A model generated the notes under the pieces. It did not search any database, was not told the origin of the DNA, and saw nothing but the letters and a program-made list of their open reading frames with translations. From Peterkaempfera bronchialis (GTDB lineage: Bacteria > Actinomycetota > Actinomycetes > Streptomycetales > Streptomycetaceae), in the NCBI RefSeq assembly GCF_003258605.2, contig NZ_CP031264.1, positions 1,426,001-1,490,000 on the forward strand: a stretch of DNA of 64,000 nucleotides. Reading direction: 5' to 3'. A program made the translations under genes and the position numbers. Positions 38,189-47,099 of this stretch are shown here, one piece after another. Positions within the stretch are counted from its first letter, which is position 1; every line of letters starts with the position of its first letter.

Positions 38189-38890
38189 TCAGTCTCCGTC
38201 CAGGCCCTGCTCGATGGCGTACCGGACCAGCTCCACCCGGTTGTGCAGCTGGAGTTTGCCCAGGGTGTTCTGGACGTGGTTCTGCACGGTGCGGTGGGAG
38301 AGCACCAGCCGGTCGGCGATCTGCCGGTACGACAGCCCCTTGGCCACCAGCCGCAGCACCTCGGTCTCCCGGGCGGTGAGCTGCGGCGGCGCGGGGGTGC
38401 GGGCATCGGCCGACGCGGGCTCGGCGGCCAGTCGGCGGAACTCCCCCAGCACCAGCCCGGCCAGGCCCGGGGTGAAGACCGGGTCGCCGGCCGCCGTACG
38501 GCGCACCGCGTCCAGCAGTTCCTCCCGACCGGCGGACTTCACCAGGTACCCGGTGGCGCCCGACTTCACCGCCTCCAGCACATCGGCGTGCTCGCCGCTG
38601 GCGGAGAGCACCATCACCCGTACCCCGGGGTCGGCGGTGACGACCTCCCGGCAGACCTCCACCCCGGGCAGGCCGGGCAGATTGAGGTCCAGCACCAGCA
38701 CCTGCGGTGCGGCGGCCCGGGCGCGGCGGACCGCCTCCCGGCCCTCCCCGGCGGTGGCCACCACCTCGAACCCGGCGTGGGCCAGGTCGCGGGCCACCGC
38801 GTCCCGCCACATCGGATGGTCGTCCACCACCATCACCCGAATCGGGCTCCCCCCAGCCGCACCGTCCGCCGCGACCCCGTCAACCACCAC
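38189..38890 (-). CDS. NarL/LuxR-type response regulator
   Basis: 233 residues, GTG start. The receiver domain has IRVMVVDDHPMWRDAV, the phospho-acceptor region VLVLDLNLPGLPG and VKSAGREELLDAV with the conserved Lys. The LuxR-type HTH lies at about 168-230 (LTARETEVLRLVAKGLSYRQIADRLVLSHRTVQNHVQNTLGKL). It overlaps the sensor kinase gene by 11 bp, so the pair is co-transcribed and translationally coupled. The layout matches MacRS-type systems that regulate membrane-associated lipoproteins; targets here are unknown. Confidence 0.92.
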   Translation of the reverse strand: MVVDGVAADGAAGGSPIRVMVVDDHPMWRDAVARDLAHAGFEVVATAGEGREAVRRARAAAPQVLVLDLNLPGLPGVEVCREVVTADPGVRVMVLSASGEHADVLEAVKSGATGYLVKSAGREELLDAVRRTAAGDPVFTPGLAGLVLGEFRRLAAEPASADARTPAPPQLTARETEVLRLVAKGLSYRQIADRLVLSHRTVQNHVQNTLGKLQLHNRVELVRYAIEQGLDGD

Positions 38891-40121
38891 GTCGATCCGC
38901 CCTTCCTTGCTCCCCGCGCGGGCGCGGAACCCTCATCTCGACCTCCACGCCCTGCCCCGGCACGGAGCTGACCTCGGCGCTGCCACCGAGGTCGCGCAGT
39001 CGGCCACGGATGGACTGGGCGACGCCCAACCGCCCCTCGCGCTCCGCGTCGCCGAGCCGTTCTGGCGGGAAGCCCGGCCCGTCGTCCCGGACGCTGACCA
39101 GCACCTCGCCCGGCTCGTCCTCCACCAGGATCCAGGCATGGGCGGCCTCCCCGGCGTGGATCCGCACATTGTCCAGGGCCGCGCCCACGGCGGCGGCCAC
39201 CTCGACTGCTGCCCGGCCCGGCAGCAGCACGGGGGTGCCGGGAGCGGACACGGTCACCCGGGCGTCGGCGTACCGGCCCACCAGGGCCCGCAGATCATGC
39301 GGCGCCGCCGGATCGGGCCCTGCCGCCGGACCCACGCCGCCCGCCACGCCTGCCCCTGGAGGCGCCCCCGCGAGCGGCACACCGGAGACCAGGTCACGCA
39401 GCGCCGCCTCCTGCTCACCGGCCATCCGCCCGATCTCCGCCGCCTCGCCGCCGAGTTCGGTACCGCGCCGCTGCACCATGGCGAGCACCTGGAGCACCCC
39501 GTCATGGATGTCCCGGGCCAGCCGCTCGCGCTCCCGGGTCGCCGCCTCCAGCTGGAGCGCCCGGGCGAGGGCGGTCTCGCTGGCGCGGGCCAGCTCGACC
39601 ACGTACCCGATGGCGCAGCCGGCGACCAGCAGCAGCACGATGTTGTGGACGTTGCCGGTGGTCACGGCGCCGCGCTCGACGATGTCGGCGGCGCCGACCA
39701 CGGCCCCGGCCAGCGCGGCGGTCCGCCAGCCGCCCTTGGCCGCAAAGCCCAGTACGGTGCCGGCCGCCCAGATGGTGGGCAGGGTGGCCTCACCGGCCAG
39801 CACCCGGGCGGGGTCGTCGAAGACCCGGGTGAGCACGATGCCGGTGACGGCGACCGTGAGGTCGGCGGCGAGCAGCAGCCGGCCGCAGCGCTCGGCGGAG
39901 AGGAACGACCGGGCGGTGGCCAGGGTCCACACGGTGAGCACGCCCATGAAGAGCCACCCGGCCACCGGGTGGGCGTAGGAGTGGTAGACGGCCAGATAGC
40001 GGATCAGGGCGTAGCCCAGGGTGAGCAGCCGGAAGAGCGAGATCGCCCGCCACAGCGGCAGCTCCACCGACATGCCGCCGCCGGGGCCGGTACCCCCGGC
40101 GCCGGTGCCTGCCACGGCCAC
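38880..40121 (-). CDS. MacS-type sensor histidine kinase
   Basis: About 413 residues from GTG 40121 (AGGGGG 8 nt upstream) or 397 from the ATG at 40073. The N-terminal half has five or six TM helices (LFRLLTLGYALIRYLAVYH, GWLFMGVLTVWTL, LLLAADLTVAVTGIVLTRV, IVLLLVAGCAIGYVVEL). The HisKA_3 motif RERLARDIHDGVLQVLAMVQRRG holds the phospho-His, and the ATPase G-box is SVRDDGPGFPPERL. It partners the overlapping response regulator downstream. The N-terminal extension is Gly-rich, so the shorter start is also plausible. Confidence 0.9.
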   Translation of the reverse strand: MAVAGTGAGGTGPGGGMSVELPLWRAISLFRLLTLGYALIRYLAVYHSYAHPVAGWLFMGVLTVWTLATARSFLSAERCGRLLLAADLTVAVTGIVLTRVFDDPARVLAGEATLPTIWAAGTVLGFAAKGGWRTAALAGAVVGAADIVERGAVTTGNVHNIVLLLVAGCAIGYVVELARASETALARALQLEAATRERERLARDIHDGVLQVLAMVQRRGTELGGEAAEIGRMAGEQEAALRDLVSGVPLAGAPPGAGVAGGVGPAAGPDPAAPHDLRALVGRYADARVTVSAPGTPVLLPGRAAVEVAAAVGAALDNVRIHAGEAAHAWILVEDEPGEVLVSVRDDGPGFPPERLGDAEREGRLGVAQSIRGRLRDLGGSAEVSSVPGQGVEVEMRVPRPRGEQGRADRRGG

Positions 40122-40152
40122 GATCCCCACCCCCTGGTGTCCCCCCGGCAGG

Positions 40153-40962
40153 TCAGCCCGCCGACCCGTCCTGCTTCTCCGCCGACCCGGCCGACTCCAC
40201 CGACCCAGCCTGCTCGGCCTGCTCGGCGTGCTCGGCCTTCTGAGCAGCCTTGCGCTCCGCGTCCGCCTTCTTCTTCTCATCCGCGATCCGCCGCTTGGCA
40301 GCGGTGGCGTAGATGTCCACATACTCCTGGCCGGAGAGCTTCATGATCTCGTACATGACCTCGTCGGTCACCGAGCGGAGAATGAAGCGGTCGCCCTCCA
40401 TGCCCTGGTAGCGCGAGAAGTCCAGCGGCCGACCGACCCGGATGCCGGGGCGGATGCCGAAGTTGGGGACGACCTGGCCGGGGGGCTGCACCTTCTCGGT
40501 GTCGATCATGGCGACCGGAATCACCGGGGCGCCGGTGGCCAGCGCGACCCGGGCGAGTCCGCCGACCTTGCCCCGGTAGAGCTTGCCGTCGGGCGAGCGA
40601 GTGCCCTCGGGGTAGACGCCGAAGAGTTCACCGCGCTCGATGACGGCGATACCGCTGCGGATGGCGGCCTCACCGGCACCACGGGTGCCGGAGCGGTCCA
40701 CCGGCAGCTGGCCGACGCCCTTGAAGAAGGCAGCGGTGAGCTTGCCCTTGAGGCCGGGCGTGGTGAAGTACTCGGCCTTCGCGATGAAGGTGACCCGACG
40801 CTTCATCAGCGCGGGCAGGAAGAAGGAGTCGGAGAAGGACAGGTGGTTGCTGGCGATGATCGCGGGGCCCTCGTCCGGAATGTTCTCCAGACCCTCCACC
40901 CACGGGCGGAAGAAAATCCGCAGCATTGGGGAGACGATCATCTTCATGAGCCGGTAGAACAA
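40153..40962 (-). CDS. 1-acyl-sn-glycerol-3-phosphate acyltransferase
   Basis: 269 residues. TTG 40962 is preceded by a strong AGGAGG at 7 nt and so is favoured over an internal ATG. PlsC signatures: SNHLSFSDS (NHx4D), FIAKAEYFTTPG, RGAGEAAIRSG, VYPEGTRSPDGKLYRGKVG (EGTR) and VIPVAMIDTE. It acylates lysophosphatidic acid, or a related lipid acceptor, in phospholipid synthesis. The C-terminal 45 residues are a Lys/Ala/Glu-rich coiled tail (KKKADAERKAAQKAEHAEQ). Confidence 0.93.
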   Translation of the reverse strand: MFYRLMKMIVSPMLRIFFRPWVEGLENIPDEGPAIIASNHLSFSDSFFLPALMKRRVTFIAKAEYFTTPGLKGKLTAAFFKGVGQLPVDRSGTRGAGEAAIRSGIAVIERGELFGVYPEGTRSPDGKLYRGKVGGLARVALATGAPVIPVAMIDTEKVQPPGQVVPNFGIRPGIRVGRPLDFSRYQGMEGDRFILRSVTDEVMYEIMKLSGQEYVDIYATAAKRRIADEKKKADAERKAAQKAEHAEQAEQAGSVESAGSAEKQDGSAG

Positions 40963-41116
40963 CGCCTGACCTCCTGAGTCCCGGACCGATAGAACCTTAA
41001 TGCCGATCCGGGCAAAGTCTCTCCCCGGAGTCCGCGGAACGGTGGGCGCCGGGCCGCTGTACGCACCCGCCGCCGCCGTGGGACGATGCGGGCTCCGCCT
41101 CGCCAAGGAGCCCGCG

Positions 41117-41884
41117 ATGCCGCTGCTGCCCGGCGCCGAGCCGTTCCACCATGAGGGCGGACCGGTGGGTGTACTGGTCTGCCACGGTTTCACCGGAACG
41201 CCGCAGTCGCTGCGGCCGTGGGCCGACCATCTCGCCGACCACGGCCTCACCGTCTCACTGCCGCTGCTTCCCGGCCACGGCACTCGCTGGCAGGACATGC
41301 AGCTCACCCGGTGGGAGGACTGGTACGCCGAGGTGGACCGGGAGCTGCGGGCGCTGACCGAGCGGTGTGAGCAGGTCTTTGTCTGCGGCCTGTCGATGGG
41401 CGGTGCGCTGGCGCTGCTGCTGGCCGCCCGGCACGGCGCCGCCGTCTCCGGCCTGGTGCTGGTCAACCCCTCGGTGCGGTCGGACAACGCGGCGACCGTG
41501 CTGCTGCCGGTGCTGCGCCATCTGGTCCCCAGCATCCGGGGGGTGGCGGACGACATCGCCAAGGAGGGCAGCACCGAGGTGGGGTACGACCGGACGCCGC
41601 TGCACGCGGCCTGGTCGCTCTCCCGGCTCTGGCGGACCGTGCAGGGCGAACTGGAGCAGGTCACGCAGCCGCTGCTGCTCTTCCGCAGCCCTCGTGACCA
41701 CATCGTCTCCCCCGCCAACGCACGGCTGCTGCTCGGCCGCATATCCTCCACTGAGGTGGAGGAGCGACTCTGTGAGCGCTCCTTCCACGTGGCCACGCTG
41801 GACCACGACGCCGAGGCGATCTTCGAGGGCAGCCTCGACTTCATCCGACGTCTGGCACCGGCCGCCAAGGCCGACCCGGTCTGA
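41117..41884 (+). CDS. alpha/beta hydrolase (monoacylglycerol lipase/carboxylesterase-like)
   Basis: 255 residues. The ATG at 41117 follows AAGGAG. VLVCHGFTGTPQSLRPWADHL resembles Est30-type carboxylesterases; GLSMGGALALLLAARHG gives the catalytic Ser, and FRSPRDHIVSP and FHVATLDHDAE hold the Asp and His. It is divergent from the acyltransferase gene and precedes a membrane-protein gene. It probably cleaves medium-chain esters; substrate unknown. Confidence 0.9.
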   Translation: MPLLPGAEPFHHEGGPVGVLVCHGFTGTPQSLRPWADHLADHGLTVSLPLLPGHGTRWQDMQLTRWEDWYAEVDRELRALTERCEQVFVCGLSMGGALALLLAARHGAAVSGLVLVNPSVRSDNAATVLLPVLRHLVPSIRGVADDIAKEGSTEVGYDRTPLHAAWSLSRLWRTVQGELEQVTQPLLLFRSPRDHIVSPANARLLLGRISSTEVEERLCERSFHVATLDHDAEAIFEGSLDFIRRLAPAAKADPV

Positions 41885-41929
41885 TCCGGGGCGGCGGGGC
41901 TACCGACACGAGGGGCTTGGGGACCACCG

Positions 41930-42574
41930 GTGCAGGAGAGCGACAAGGCGGGCGGCGGCGCGGACCTGCCGGAGGACGGCGCGCAGGGCGGCTCCACGCC
42001 CGAGGGAGGGGCCGAGCGCCCCGCCGAGCGCCGGCCGCCGGCCGGCAGCCAGGCCGAGCAGGACGCCATCTTCAAGGAGCTGGTGGCCTCCTTCGACGCC
42101 CCGGTGGACCTACGGACCTGGCCGGACTCCGAGGACCTCAACGAGGTGCCCGGCAAGGGAGCGACCGGAAAGTCCGGCCCCCGTGGGCCCGGCGACCCCG
42201 GCGACCTCAACCGGCTGGACGACTTCGCCCCCCAGCCCCGCCCCCGCCCCCGGCCCGGCAGCGGGAGCCCGGTCTCCGGCCCGCCGCCCGGCCCCCGCGA
42301 CTGGGACGCCCCGCAGGACCCGGACGACGACCACTTCGTGCCGCCGGAGCCGCCGCCGCTGCCGCGCGGCGACACCACCACCACCTTCGCCTGGATCGCG
42401 GTGCTCGGCGGGCCCGCCCTGCTGCTCTTCTCGGCGCTGGCCTGGCGCGACATCAGCGGCTGGCCGGCGCTGCTGGGGGTGGTCGCCTTCATCGGCGGTT
42501 TCGTCACCCTGGTCGCCCGGATGAGGGACCGCGACGAGGACGACGAGGACCCGCACGGCGGCGCCGTCGTCTGA
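41930..42574 (+). CDS. Pro-rich membrane protein of unknown function
   Basis: 214 residues, GTG start. The N-terminal 130 residues are acidic and proline-rich, with one conserved-looking stretch (AEQDAIFKELVASFDAPVDLRTWPDSEDL). Two TM helices at about 145-195 (FAWIAVLGGPALLLFSAL and LLGVVAFIGGFVTLVARM) and an acidic tail (RDRDEDDEDPHGGAVV) follow. A DUF308-like membrane protein widespread in Streptomyces; function unknown. It starts 46 bp after the hydrolase stop. Confidence 0.8.
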   Translation: MQESDKAGGGADLPEDGAQGGSTPEGGAERPAERRPPAGSQAEQDAIFKELVASFDAPVDLRTWPDSEDLNEVPGKGATGKSGPRGPGDPGDLNRLDDFAPQPRPRPRPGSGSPVSGPPPGPRDWDAPQDPDDDHFVPPEPPPLPRGDTTTTFAWIAVLGGPALLLFSALAWRDISGWPALLGVVAFIGGFVTLVARMRDRDEDDEDPHGGAVV

Positions 42575-42619
42575 TCCGGCCGTCGTCTGACCCGGCCGTC
42601 GTCTGAGCCGGTCACCCGG

Positions 42620-43390
42620 TCACCCGGCGGGGACGCGCAGCACCGCCAGCACCGGCAGGTGGTCGGTGGCCGCCCTCAGGTCCGCCGGGTCGACGCCGGG
42701 CAGCCGGTCGGGCACGCCGCAGGCCAGCACCTCCAGGCCCGGGGTGGCGAACACGGCGTCGATGCGCTGGTACGGGTGGTCCGGCACCGAGGTCATCTCG
42801 CCGCCCCAGGGCGCCACCGCGTACCCGTCGCGCAGCCGCTCGGCGAGCAGCCGCCACGCGGGGCCGTCGGGGTGCTCATTGAAGTCGCCGCCCACCACCC
42901 CGTACGGCACGCCCTGCCCGGCGAGGTGGTCGAGCAGCAGGGACGCCTGCTGCCGGCGCTCGGCGGGGTCCAGGCTGAGGTGGCAGCTGGTGACGGAGAA
43001 GGGCGCGGCCCGGCCGATCCGGACCACGGCCGTGGCGAAGCCGCGCTGGTGCAGGCCGGGGGTGCGCGGCAGCAGCAGGTCGCCGGTGCGCAGCACGGCC
43101 GTGCGTACCTTGCCGAGCAGCAGCGGGCCCGAGGCGCTGCGCCCGCCGGAGAGCACCACGGTGCCGGTGCTGTGGGCGAGCCGGGCGGCCTGCTGGGCGG
43201 GGCGCCAGAAGCGGGGCGACTCCTGGAGGCAGAGCAGGTCGGGGTCGCAGGCGCGGACCACTCTGGCCAGGGCGGCGCGGTCGTCGCGCAGCGAGCGGAG
43301 GTTGTAGCTGAGGACGCGGACGCGTTCGCCGCCGTCGGGTTCGGGGCCGGAGGGGGGCAGCTCGGGCGGTCCGGTCGGTGCGTCGCCCAT
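42620..43390 (-). CDS. endonuclease/exonuclease/phosphatase-family protein
   Basis: 256 residues. The EEP fold is indicated by RVRVLSYNLRSLRDDRAAL (catalytic Asn), DLLCLQESPRFW (Glu metal ligand), FSVTSCHLSLD, VVGGDFNEHPDGPAW (GDFN) and ATDHLPVLAVL (the terminal Asp-His). No signal peptide. Substrate could be nucleic acid, phospholipid or phosphoester; the sequence does not decide. It is convergent with the preceding membrane-protein gene. Confidence 0.88.
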   Translation of the reverse strand: MGDAPTGPPELPPSGPEPDGGERVRVLSYNLRSLRDDRAALARVVRACDPDLLCLQESPRFWRPAQQAARLAHSTGTVVLSGGRSASGPLLLGKVRTAVLRTGDLLLPRTPGLHQRGFATAVVRIGRAAPFSVTSCHLSLDPAERRQQASLLLDHLAGQGVPYGVVGGDFNEHPDGPAWRLLAERLRDGYAVAPWGGEMTSVPDHPYQRIDAVFATPGLEVLACGVPDRLPGVDPADLRAATDHLPVLAVLRVPAG

Positions 43391-43541
43391 GGCGGCCTCC
43401 TCACGCTGACTGCCGACTCGACTGCCGGCTGCCGACTTGACCGCCGGCTGCGGCAGGACAACTGGCTGGGGCAGGACAGCAGGCTACGGCGGGACAGGAG
43501 GTGAGGGCTCCCGCCCCGCCGACGGAGGTCAGGCGTGCCGG

Positions 43542-44486
43542 TCAGGCGGTGCGGGCGAGGTCCCCCGCGCCGGCGATGCCGGAGGCCGAGCCCATGGACG
43601 CCAGTACCACCTCGGCGCGCGGCCGGTGGACGCCACCGGTCAGGTACTTCTGGAACGCCTGGGAGACCGGGTCGAGCAGCAGCCGGCCGGCGTCCGAGAC
43701 GCCGCCGCCGAGCACGAAGACGGCCGGGTCGAAGAGCGCGGCCAGGTCGGCCATGCCCCGGCCGAGCCAGTCGGACACGTCCTCGTAGCACTCCAGGGCG
43801 AGCGGGTCGCCCTCCTCGGCGGCCTGGGTGATGTGGATGCCCCGGATGGTCTCGGCGACACCGTCGTTGAGGTCCAGCATCCGCTTGCCGGCGACCGGGT
43901 CGGCGGCGGCCTTCTCGCGGCCGTAGCGGCGCAGGGCGCGGCCGGAGGCGTACTGCTCCCAGCAGCCCTTGCCGCCGCAGCCGCAGGGCAGGCCGTCGGG
44001 GATCATATTGAGGTGGCCGACCTCGCCGGCGACGCCGAAGCGGCCTCGGTGCAGGCGGCCCTCCAGGACGATGCCGCCGCCGATGCCGGTGCCCACGGTG
44101 ATCAGCACCATGTCGGAGTGCTCGGCTGCGGCGCCGAACCGGAACTCGGCCCAGGCTGCGCAGTTGGCGTCGTTCTCGACGACGGTGTCAAGGCCGGTGA
44201 GTTCCTCGATGCGGGTCTTGAGCGGCTCGTTCTCCCAGGCGATGTTGGGCGCCAGGATCACGGTGGAGCGGTCGCGGTTGATGTACCCCGGCGCTCCGAC
44301 GCCGACCGCGGCCACCTCGGGATGCTGCTCCTTCAGTTCGCGCACCGCCTGGGCGATGGCGTCGACGGCCCACTGCGGATCGGCCGGCGTGGGCACCCGC
44401 GTACGGGCGAGGATCTGGCCGTTCTCGTCGACCACACCTGCCGCGATCTTGGTCCCGCCGACGTCGACGCCGATGGTGAGTCCCAT
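43542..44486 (-). CDS. glk: ROK-family glucokinase
   Basis: 314 residues from the ATG at 44486, with GAGGA 5 nt upstream; an ATG at 44501 is an alternative. LTIGVDVGGTKIAAGVVDENG is the phosphate loop, TVVENDANCAAWAEFRFG the sugar site, and CGCGGKGCWEQYASG the ROK zinc motif. It phosphorylates glucose with ATP and in S. coelicolor GlkA is also needed for carbon catabolite repression. Position and length match GlkA. As the product of beta-glucan breakdown is glucose, this enzyme would feed the sugars released by the GH1/GH3 enzymes. Confidence 0.93.
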   Translation of the reverse strand: MGLTIGVDVGGTKIAAGVVDENGQILARTRVPTPADPQWAVDAIAQAVRELKEQHPEVAAVGVGAPGYINRDRSTVILAPNIAWENEPLKTRIEELTGLDTVVENDANCAAWAEFRFGAAAEHSDMVLITVGTGIGGGIVLEGRLHRGRFGVAGEVGHLNMIPDGLPCGCGGKGCWEQYASGRALRRYGREKAAADPVAGKRMLDLNDGVAETIRGIHITQAAEEGDPLALECYEDVSDWLGRGMADLAALFDPAVFVLGGGVSDAGRLLLDPVSQAFQKYLTGGVHRPRAEVVLASMGSASGIAGAGDLARTA

Positions 44487-44708
44487 GTATTCCTCAGTCA
44501 TTCACTCGGTCCCCGCTGGGCGGTACCGTACCCGCCCGCAGGCCCGGGGACCACACCACCCCGTACATTAACCGAAGACATGGCCTGGGTGATCATGGGA
44601 TGCCCATTCAGAAGTCGTACGATCCGTCCCGCTCCGTGATACTTCGGACCTTCTCGGTGACCGGCTGCGACCTGCGAGTTCATCCCTGCACGGGAGCCCC
44701 GGGGCCGG

Positions 44709-45191
44709 TCAGTCGAGGTCGATGTGCTCACTGTCGGACGGCTTCTCACCGGTCCAGCGGCGTTCCTGTCCGGAAACGGCCGCGCGGTAGGCGGCGAGCA
44801 GTTCGCCGCCGGCTGCGGCGAGGTGGCGGTAGACCTCCGGGTGGCGCTCGCGGAGCGGGGAGGCAAGCTGCTCCAGGCCCTCGCCGGCGCCCAGCGTGCG
44901 GGAGACCTCCTGCATCCGCTCGCCGACGGCGGAGGCGAAGCGGCGGACCTCGTCCACCAGCGGGGCCAGCTCGGGACCGCCCACGCCGAACGGGAACGCC
45001 TTCTCTCCGTCGCCGACCCCGCCGCCGCCGAACGGGTCCGCGTCGGCCGCCAACGGCTCCTGCTCGCCCTGCCGCTGCTCGCCCTGCCGCTGCTCGCCCT
45101 GCTGCTTCAGCCGCTCCTGTGCCTCGGCGTCCTCGGCGACCGCCTGGGCCCAGATGTCGTCGTCCTCACGGCGGTCGTCGGCACTGGTCAT
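44709..45191 (-). CDS. DUF5304-type acidic protein upstream of glucokinase
   Basis: 160 residues from the ATG at 45191 with GAGGAG 9 nt upstream. MTSADDRREDDDIWAQAVAEDAEAQERL, GGGVGDGEKAFPFG and VDEVRRFASAVGERMQEVSRTLG suggest an acidic helical protein. A short Glu/Gln tract (three EQRQG-like units) lies in the middle. A gene of this kind sits next to glkA in S. coelicolor (SCO2127, from memory). No enzymatic motif was seen; function unknown. Confidence 0.78.
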   Translation of the reverse strand: MTSADDRREDDDIWAQAVAEDAEAQERLKQQGEQRQGEQRQGEQEPLAADADPFGGGGVGDGEKAFPFGVGGPELAPLVDEVRRFASAVGERMQEVSRTLGAGEGLEQLASPLRERHPEVYRHLAAAGGELLAAYRAAVSGQERRWTGEKPSDSEHIDLD

Positions 45192-45280
45192 GGTGGACTG
45201 CTCCTCGGGTTCGGTGCTGATGTGCTGGTCTTTCGACGCTACCCGACACACCGGCCGCACGGAGGTCTCCCGGCGGCCTT

Positions 45281-46501
45281 TCAGCGCTGCGGCCACAGGG
45301 CCGGGTCGGGCGTGAAGCGCACCGAGAGCAGGCCGTCGCGCAGCCCGGCGCCGGAGACCGTGCAGCGGCGCAGCGCGGAGGGCAGCCGGGCGATCCGGCG
45401 GTAGGCCCCGATGCCGATGATCAGCTCGTCGCCGCGCCGTACCAGGTCCAGGTCGGCCCGCTCGGCTCCGGGCAGCGGCAGCCGCCAGACCAGCAGGCCG
45501 TCCTCGGCCAGCCGGTCGTCGACGGCCCAGGGTTCGGGGTGCGGCGGGTCCAGGTCGGCGGCGCTGCCGTAGAGGGCGGCGCCCAGCTCGGCGAGGTCGG
45601 CGGGGCCGTCCGGGGCGCGGCCCAGGTGGGGGGCGGGCAGCAGCGGTGCCTCCCCGGCGAACTCACTGGCCAGCGCGGCCGTCCGGGTCCGCCCCTCGGC
45701 GGCCAGTGCGGCCAGCCAGGGGTCGGGGGAGTCGGCGGCGGTCACCGGGAGTGCGCGGGAGGCCACCACGGCGTCCACCCGGTGCTCGAAGAGGGCGAGT
45801 CCGGCGCGGGCCCGGCGGACCTCCGGCAGGGTGTGCCCGTCGGCGTCGACCACCAGCCGTACCGAGGTCTGCGGCGCCTCGACCACGCGGCGGGCCTCCG
45901 CCAGTCGGCCGGCGGCCCAGGACCTGGCCTCGAAGAGCCAGTCGGCGGGCATCGGCACCCCGGCGAGGGCGGCCAGTACGGGGCGCAGCGCGCGGGCGGC
46001 CTGGCGCTGCTCGGGCAGCAGCCGGGCGAGGTAGCGGTCCAGCCGCTCGGGCAGGGCGAGGGCCGCGACCAGCTCCGGAACGGGCGGGCCGTCGACCACC
46101 AGCAGGTCCCAGTGGCCGGAGGCGGTGTGCTCGCAGAGGGCGCGCAGCAGCACCAGATGCCGGGTGCCGGGGAGGGCGGTGAGCTCCTCGGGGTCCAGCG
46201 GGTCGACGCCGAGCAGGTCGAAGGCGGGTTTGACGCGGCCGGCGAGGTGCAGCGCCCCTTCCTGGAAGGACCGCTCCTCGTCGATCCGGGCCGCGTGCGG
46301 TCCGGCGTCGCCGTCGCCCACGGGGGCGGGTGCCTCGCCGAGCCGTACGCCGAGCAGCGCGTCCATGGTGCGGTGCGGGTCGTGGGCGGCCAGCAGCAGG
46401 GTGCGCAGTCCGTGGCGGGCGGAGTGCACGGCGGTGGCGGCGGCGACCGTGGTGGCGCCGCTGCCGCCCCTTCCGGTGACCAGCACCGTGCGGGTCGTCA
46501 T
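45281..46501 (-). CDS. ArsA-family ATPase-like protein with altered P-loop
   Basis: 406 residues from the ATG at 46501. The N-terminus, MTTRTVLVTGRGGSGATTVAAATA, aligns with the ArsA/Get3 deviant Walker A (GKGGVGKTT), but the signature Lys is Arg and the catalytic Lys is Ala. LLVVDGPPVPELVAALALPERL is the Walker B and switch region, and a C-terminal alpha-crystallin-like/ArsA_HSP20 beta domain (about 340-405) ends the protein. ATP hydrolysis is therefore doubtful. It lies 56 bp downstream of the SRPBCC gene in the same direction. Confidence 0.82.
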   Translation of the reverse strand: MTTRTVLVTGRGGSGATTVAAATAVHSARHGLRTLLLAAHDPHRTMDALLGVRLGEAPAPVGDGDAGPHAARIDEERSFQEGALHLAGRVKPAFDLLGVDPLDPEELTALPGTRHLVLLRALCEHTASGHWDLLVVDGPPVPELVAALALPERLDRYLARLLPEQRQAARALRPVLAALAGVPMPADWLFEARSWAAGRLAEARRVVEAPQTSVRLVVDADGHTLPEVRRARAGLALFEHRVDAVVASRALPVTAADSPDPWLAALAAEGRTRTAALASEFAGEAPLLPAPHLGRAPDGPADLAELGAALYGSAADLDPPHPEPWAVDDRLAEDGLLVWRLPLPGAERADLDLVRRGDELIIGIGAYRRIARLPSALRRCTVSGAGLRDGLLSVRFTPDPALWPQR

Positions 46502-46557
46502 GGCGGTCCGCCCTTCACATCGGTCCGGTGGCGGCTTCCCTACTCCAGGGTGGCCGG

Positions 46558-46992
46558 TCAGCTCTCCACGCGCTTCTTGAGTCCGGCCAGTGCCCGGTCG
46601 ATGATGACCTTCTCGGCCTTGCGCTTGATCATGCCCAGCATGGGGATCTTGACGTCCACGGCCAGCTGGTAGGTGACCTCGGTGCTGCCGCCGTCGGCGG
46701 CGGCGAGGGAGTAGGAGCCGTCCAGGGCCTTGAGCATCTGGCTCTTCACCAGGGTCCAGGTGACCTTGCGGTCGCCGTCCCAGGTGTAGGCGAGGACGTG
46801 CTCGTCGCGGATGGCGCCGGCGTCCAGCAGCAGCCGCACCTGCTCGGCGCGGCCGTCCGGCCCCTCGCCGAGCACCTCGATCTCCTTGACCTCGCCCGTC
46901 CACTCCGGATAGGCGGCGAAGTCGGCGATCACCCCCATGACCTCGGCCGGGGTCGCGTCGATCGTGATGCTCGACCTGGTGTGCTCCGCCAT
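46558..46992 (-). CDS. SRPBCC-family (START-like) protein
   Basis: 144 residues from the ATG at 46992. It reads SSITIDATPAEVMGVIADFAAYPEWTGEVKEIEVLG, the typical polyketide-cyclase/START-like N-terminus, and ends in MLGMIKRKAEKVIIDRALAGLKKRVES. The helix-grip fold binds hydrophobic ligands or acts as a chaperone. It directly precedes the ArsA-like gene, a pairing I recall as conserved in Streptomyces, so the two may function together. Confidence 0.88.
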   Translation of the reverse strand: MAEHTRSSITIDATPAEVMGVIADFAAYPEWTGEVKEIEVLGEGPDGRAEQVRLLLDAGAIRDEHVLAYTWDGDRKVTWTLVKSQMLKALDGSYSLAAADGGSTEVTYQLAVDVKIPMLGMIKRKAEKVIIDRALAGLKKRVES

Positions 46993-47099
46993 CGGGTGGC
47001 CCTCCGCGTTTCGGCCGCTGTGGTGTGGTCCGACTGATCGGGTGGTGTGTGCAGGAAGGTTATCGCGGCCGTACGCGGGCCCCCGGGGGGCGTGCCCGG

